64,000 nt of DNA from Eutreptiella sp. 'Long Island Sound 2002' (lineage: Eukaryota; Euglenozoa; Euglenophyceae; Eutreptiales; Eutreptiaceae): assembly GCA_964036045.1 (NCBI GenBank), contig OZ038388.1, positions 7,606,890 through 7,670,889 of the forward strand, read 5' to 3'. The translations under genes and the position numbers were made by a program. This document shows, piece by piece, positions 63,460 through 64,000 of the stretch (position 1 is its first letter; every line of letters begins with the position of its first letter). The notes under the pieces were generated by a model. That model was given only the letters and a program-made list of their open reading frames with translations. It did no database searches and had not been told where the DNA came from.

Positions 63460-64000
63460 CTGTACGGATGAGGCGTGTGTGCGGACAGCACGAAGGGGGG
63501 GAGCCATATCACAGAGGGCACGTGCCTTTGATAGGCCCCAGACGCGAATGCGTAGGGGGTGGTGGTTGGGGGGAGGGGGGGTTGGCGGGTTGGAGCCTGC
63601 GCTGTCCTTCCCCTGCCTGTGCCCTGCACATGGAGGGCGCGCCAGCGCGTCACGCACTCCGCACCTGTTCGGCATGGGACGCCGCTCCCTCGGGCACCGG
63701 GCGGTGAACTAACGGCAGCTGAGTTCGATCCCACGACTGATGACATGCTAGCAGAGGTGCAGGGGCATCCTGCAGCCCCTACACCTCCTGCTGCCGTGGG
63801 CAGGCCACTGCATCCTGACCCTCGCCCTGCCCGGACCCTGCTCCCCGACCGCTGCCCTGACAGCCTCCCTCAGTGCCTCCTGCATGGCACTGAGGGGGAC
63901 TGTCAGGGCAGGGGTCAGGGCGCAGGGGGCAAGGCTAGGGCTCCGTCCAGGGCATCAGGAGGACCAAGGGCGGGGGCAGGGGCCGCAGCACCCCCCCCCC
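63460..64000. other. Upstream part of the last gene's intron or 5' region
   Basis: No further exon could be recognised up to the window edge. Contains the hairpin at 63.85 kb and a C tract at the very end. Confidence 0.4.
63847..63915. repeat. Long imperfect hairpin
   Basis: GACCGCTGCCCTGACAG, then CCTCCCTCAGTGCC, pairs with GGCACTGAGGG and GGACTGTCAGGGCAGGGGTC around an 8-nt loop (63878-63885), giving a stem of about 30 bp with few mismatches. The size resembles a small-RNA precursor, but nothing shows it is transcribed. Confidence 0.65.

Overview
This is a eukaryotic nuclear genome fragment, most likely from an alga or another marine protist. The evidence is GT-AG introns of about 0.4 to 7.4 kb, GC-rich exons scattered in repeat-rich DNA, a glycine-betaine-type methyltransferase, a membrane histidine kinase with a receiver domain, a Vps55 homologue and a bestrophin-like channel. 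I cannot name the taxon. Genes are sparse: five recognisable loci, all on the minus strand, cover only a few kb of 64 kb. Most of the window is transposon-derived or simple repeat.

Genes. (1) A bestrophin-like anion channel runs from about 21.8 kb down to 5.17 kb. Five exons join in perfect reading phase, and a probable first exon carries a SAM domain. (2) A sarcosine/dimethylglycine-type methyltransferase lies at 24.9-25.8 kb. (3) A six-membrane-segment histidine kinase with a C-terminal receiver domain lies at 41.97-43.77 kb and is broken by one apparent frameshift. (4) A Vps55/LEPROT endosomal protein lies at 57.1-57.5 kb. (5) The three last exons of an unrecognised protein lie at 61.6-63.5 kb; its 5' part is beyond the recognised sequence.

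Mobile DNA. The last intron of the channel gene holds a decayed Penelope-like retroelement (7.2-10.4 kb, GIY-YIG domain upstream of the reverse transcriptase). A fragment of the same family lies in an intron of the 61-63 kb gene. A DDE transposon family with GGGGG/CCCCC ends and 3-bp target duplications (PIF/Harbinger-like) occurs at 1.2, 10.5, 47.8-53.6 and 49.2 kb. The 5.8-kb copy contains a nested short copy and about 2.8 kb of a 53-bp tandem repeat related to the element's own subterminal sequence. A retroposed SINE-like family (four copies with clear or near target duplications of 17-26 bp), a TA-flanked G-rich MITE, a family with 13-bp CCTCGAAGAGAGG inverted ends (26.9-29.9 and 58.1 kb), tRNA-like and 5S rRNA-like modules, a 560-bp long inverted repeat (30.9/37.1 kb) and several locus duplications fill most of 26-41 and 44-61 kb.

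Region by region: 0-5 kb repeats and low-complexity DNA; 5-22 kb channel gene with TE-loaded introns; 22-24.9 kb unassigned; 24.9-26.2 kb methyltransferase; 26.6-41.3 kb repeats; 42-43.8 kb kinase; 44-56 kb TEs, arrays and a 5S-like module; 57 kb Vps55; 58-61 kb repeats and an AT-rich island; 61.5-64 kb unknown gene. The genes show no operon-like link.
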